Part shown: one piece after another, positions 63,133 to 64,000 of the stretch | How the letters are laid out: each line of letters begins with the position of its first letter | Position numbering within the stretch: the first letter of the stretch is position 1 | Assembly: GCA_015698045.1 (NCBI GenBank) | Contig: BLAL01000334.1 | Coordinates: 372,001 to 436,000 of the forward strand | Direction: 5' to 3' | Origin: Rhizophagus clarus | Lineage: Eukaryota > Glomeromycota > Glomeromycetes > Glomerales > Glomeraceae | DNA length: 64,000 nt | Notes under the pieces: model-generated | The model's database searches: none | What the model saw: only the letters and a program-made list of their open reading frames with translations | Told to the model about the DNA's origin: nothing | Position numbers and translations under genes: made by a program

Positions 63133-63834
63133 TTAATATCCTTGATGAGGACAGTTGACAGGGATTGTGATTACAGTTACAGTTGGAATACATGTGGGTT
63201 TTGTGATAACGGTAACACAACCGGGACAGGGTGGTATACCTGGAGTAGGTTTTTGACCCTTAGGAACACAAGTGGGACAGGGTGGTATACCTGGAGTAGG
63301 TTTTTGACCTTTAGGAATACAAGTGGGACAGGGTGGTATACCTGGAGTAGGTTTTTGGCCCTTAGGAATACAAGGTGGACAGATTGGTATACCTGGAGTA
63401 GGTTTTTGGCCCTTAGAAATACAAGGTGGATGTGGACGTGCTGTACATTTTTCGGGAACTTTGCATGTGGTTACGACTGTTGGGGAAGTGACGGTAACGG
63501 TGGTAGTTGTGCCGGTCGTTGTGCAAGTCTTCAAAGCAGAAAAAAAAAAATAAATTATTATATTAATTTTCAAAATGAATAAAAGTTTAATAAAGGTTAT
63601 TTACAGAGACAGTAATAGTTGTTTTTGTTGGTGCGATGACGGTTTTTTTAGTTGTTACAATTTTAGTAATACAAGGCTGCTTATGAGCTAAAAAATTTAT
63701 ACTTGTTAGTAATTGTTATAAAAATTGGATTAAAGCAATAATTACTTCAAAATCTTAAGCTTACAGGCAACCGAATCGGAAAAGAGGAAAGCAATAAAGA
63801 AAGTACTTAGCAAGAGGATAGTAGTAAGTTTCAT
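63133..63834 (-). CDS. secreted Pro/Cys-rich repeat protein
   Basis: Three exons on the minus strand: 63834-63765, 63687-63605, 63528-63133; 182 residues. Exon 1 encodes a strong signal peptide, MKLTTILLLSTFFIAFLFSD, with likely cleavage after SVA near residue 23. A Thr-rich region follows (TTVTVTSPTVVTT), probably O-glycosylated. Residues about 90-160 hold four near-perfect 17-residue repeats of the form C-I-P-K-G-Q-K-P-T-P-G-I-P-P-C-P-T. The last exon ends with VITIPVNCPHQGY. It looks like a cell-wall or apoplastic protein, perhaps a symbiosis effector; no family is recognised. It has no GPI-signal-like hydrophobic C-terminus. Confidence 0.75.
63232..63440. repeat. 51-bp in-frame coding repeat, four copies
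   Basis: GGACAGGGTGGTATACCTGG (minus-strand coding) recurs every 51 bp in four units within the secreted protein. Units differ by a few synonymous and conservative changes, e.g. Ile/Val and Pro/Ser, so the array is old or under selection. Confidence 0.8.
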
Positions 63835-63913
63835 TTTGTTTTTTTTTATTTTTAAAAATTCTTTTAAATTACTCCAGTGAAGTAAAGAATCAACCTAGGA
63901 AAGAAACGGCACG

Positions 63914-63921
63914 TTTATATA
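63914..63921 (-). promoter_or_regulatory. TATA-like box of the secreted-protein gene
   Basis: On the minus strand TATATAAA lies about 80 bp upstream of the ATG at 63834, a plausible TATA position with a short 5' UTR. Confidence 0.5.
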
Positions 63922-64000
63922 GATACTCTTAAACTCGAGCTTTAATATAAAAATTAATAACACGTCGCAAAAAAACTTTTCTTTGTCATACTTTCATTCA

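Overview
The window looks like nuclear DNA of an early-diverging filamentous fungus, most probably an arbuscular mycorrhizal fungus of the Rhizophagus/Glomeromycotina type. The evidence is very high A+T, many short GT-AG introns in conserved eukaryotic genes, long AT-rich repeat deserts, and gene families I associate with that group (SAM-domain pseudogenes, repeated Gag-like/integrase/B-family polymerase elements). The assignment rests on recognition, not on a search.

Layout. 0.3-1.9 kb: decayed SAM-domain gene. 2.0-11.1 kb: compact mobile element that appears to combine a coiled-coil/Gag-like ORF, a retropepsin-like ORF joined by apparent -1 shifts at A-runs, a helix-turn-helix protein beside a strictly phased 10-bp repeat array, a membrane-anchored coiled-coil protein, an A32/FtsK-HerA-like packaging ATPase, an rve (DDE) integrase and a Cys/His zinc-binding protein. 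No reverse transcriptase is visible. Gag, protease and integrase are cut by in-frame stops; the ATPase, HTH and coiled-coil ORFs are open. 11.1-22.6 kb: repeats (13-bp satellite, GC-rich hairpins, 74-bp satellite split by a LINE tail with a 17-bp target duplication, two long-TIR elements, a MITE).

22.6-31.5 kb is a block of host genes: a PAK/Ste20-family kinase with CRIB domain, a type I Hsp40 (Ydj1/DNAJA-like) and a TAF3-like TFIID subunit (histone fold plus PHD). 31.5-45.8 kb is again repeat-rich: MITEs, a 1.49-kb hAT-like element with an 8-bp target duplication, and a heavily mutated family-B DNA polymerase pseudogene (37.8-41.0 kb) next to a Cys/His-rich ORF related to the one in the first element.

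45.8-64 kb is a second host block: mitochondrial FAD-dependent glycerol-3-phosphate dehydrogenase with EF-hand, a seven-helix receptor gene with an apparent frameshift, a roughly 33-exon cohesin loader (Scc2/Mis4/NIPBL), a PIG-L-like GlcNAc-PI de-N-acetylase (minus strand) divergent from a BTB-domain gene, and a secreted Pro/Cys repeat protein (minus strand). Exon limits were placed by hand from splice signals and reading-frame phase.
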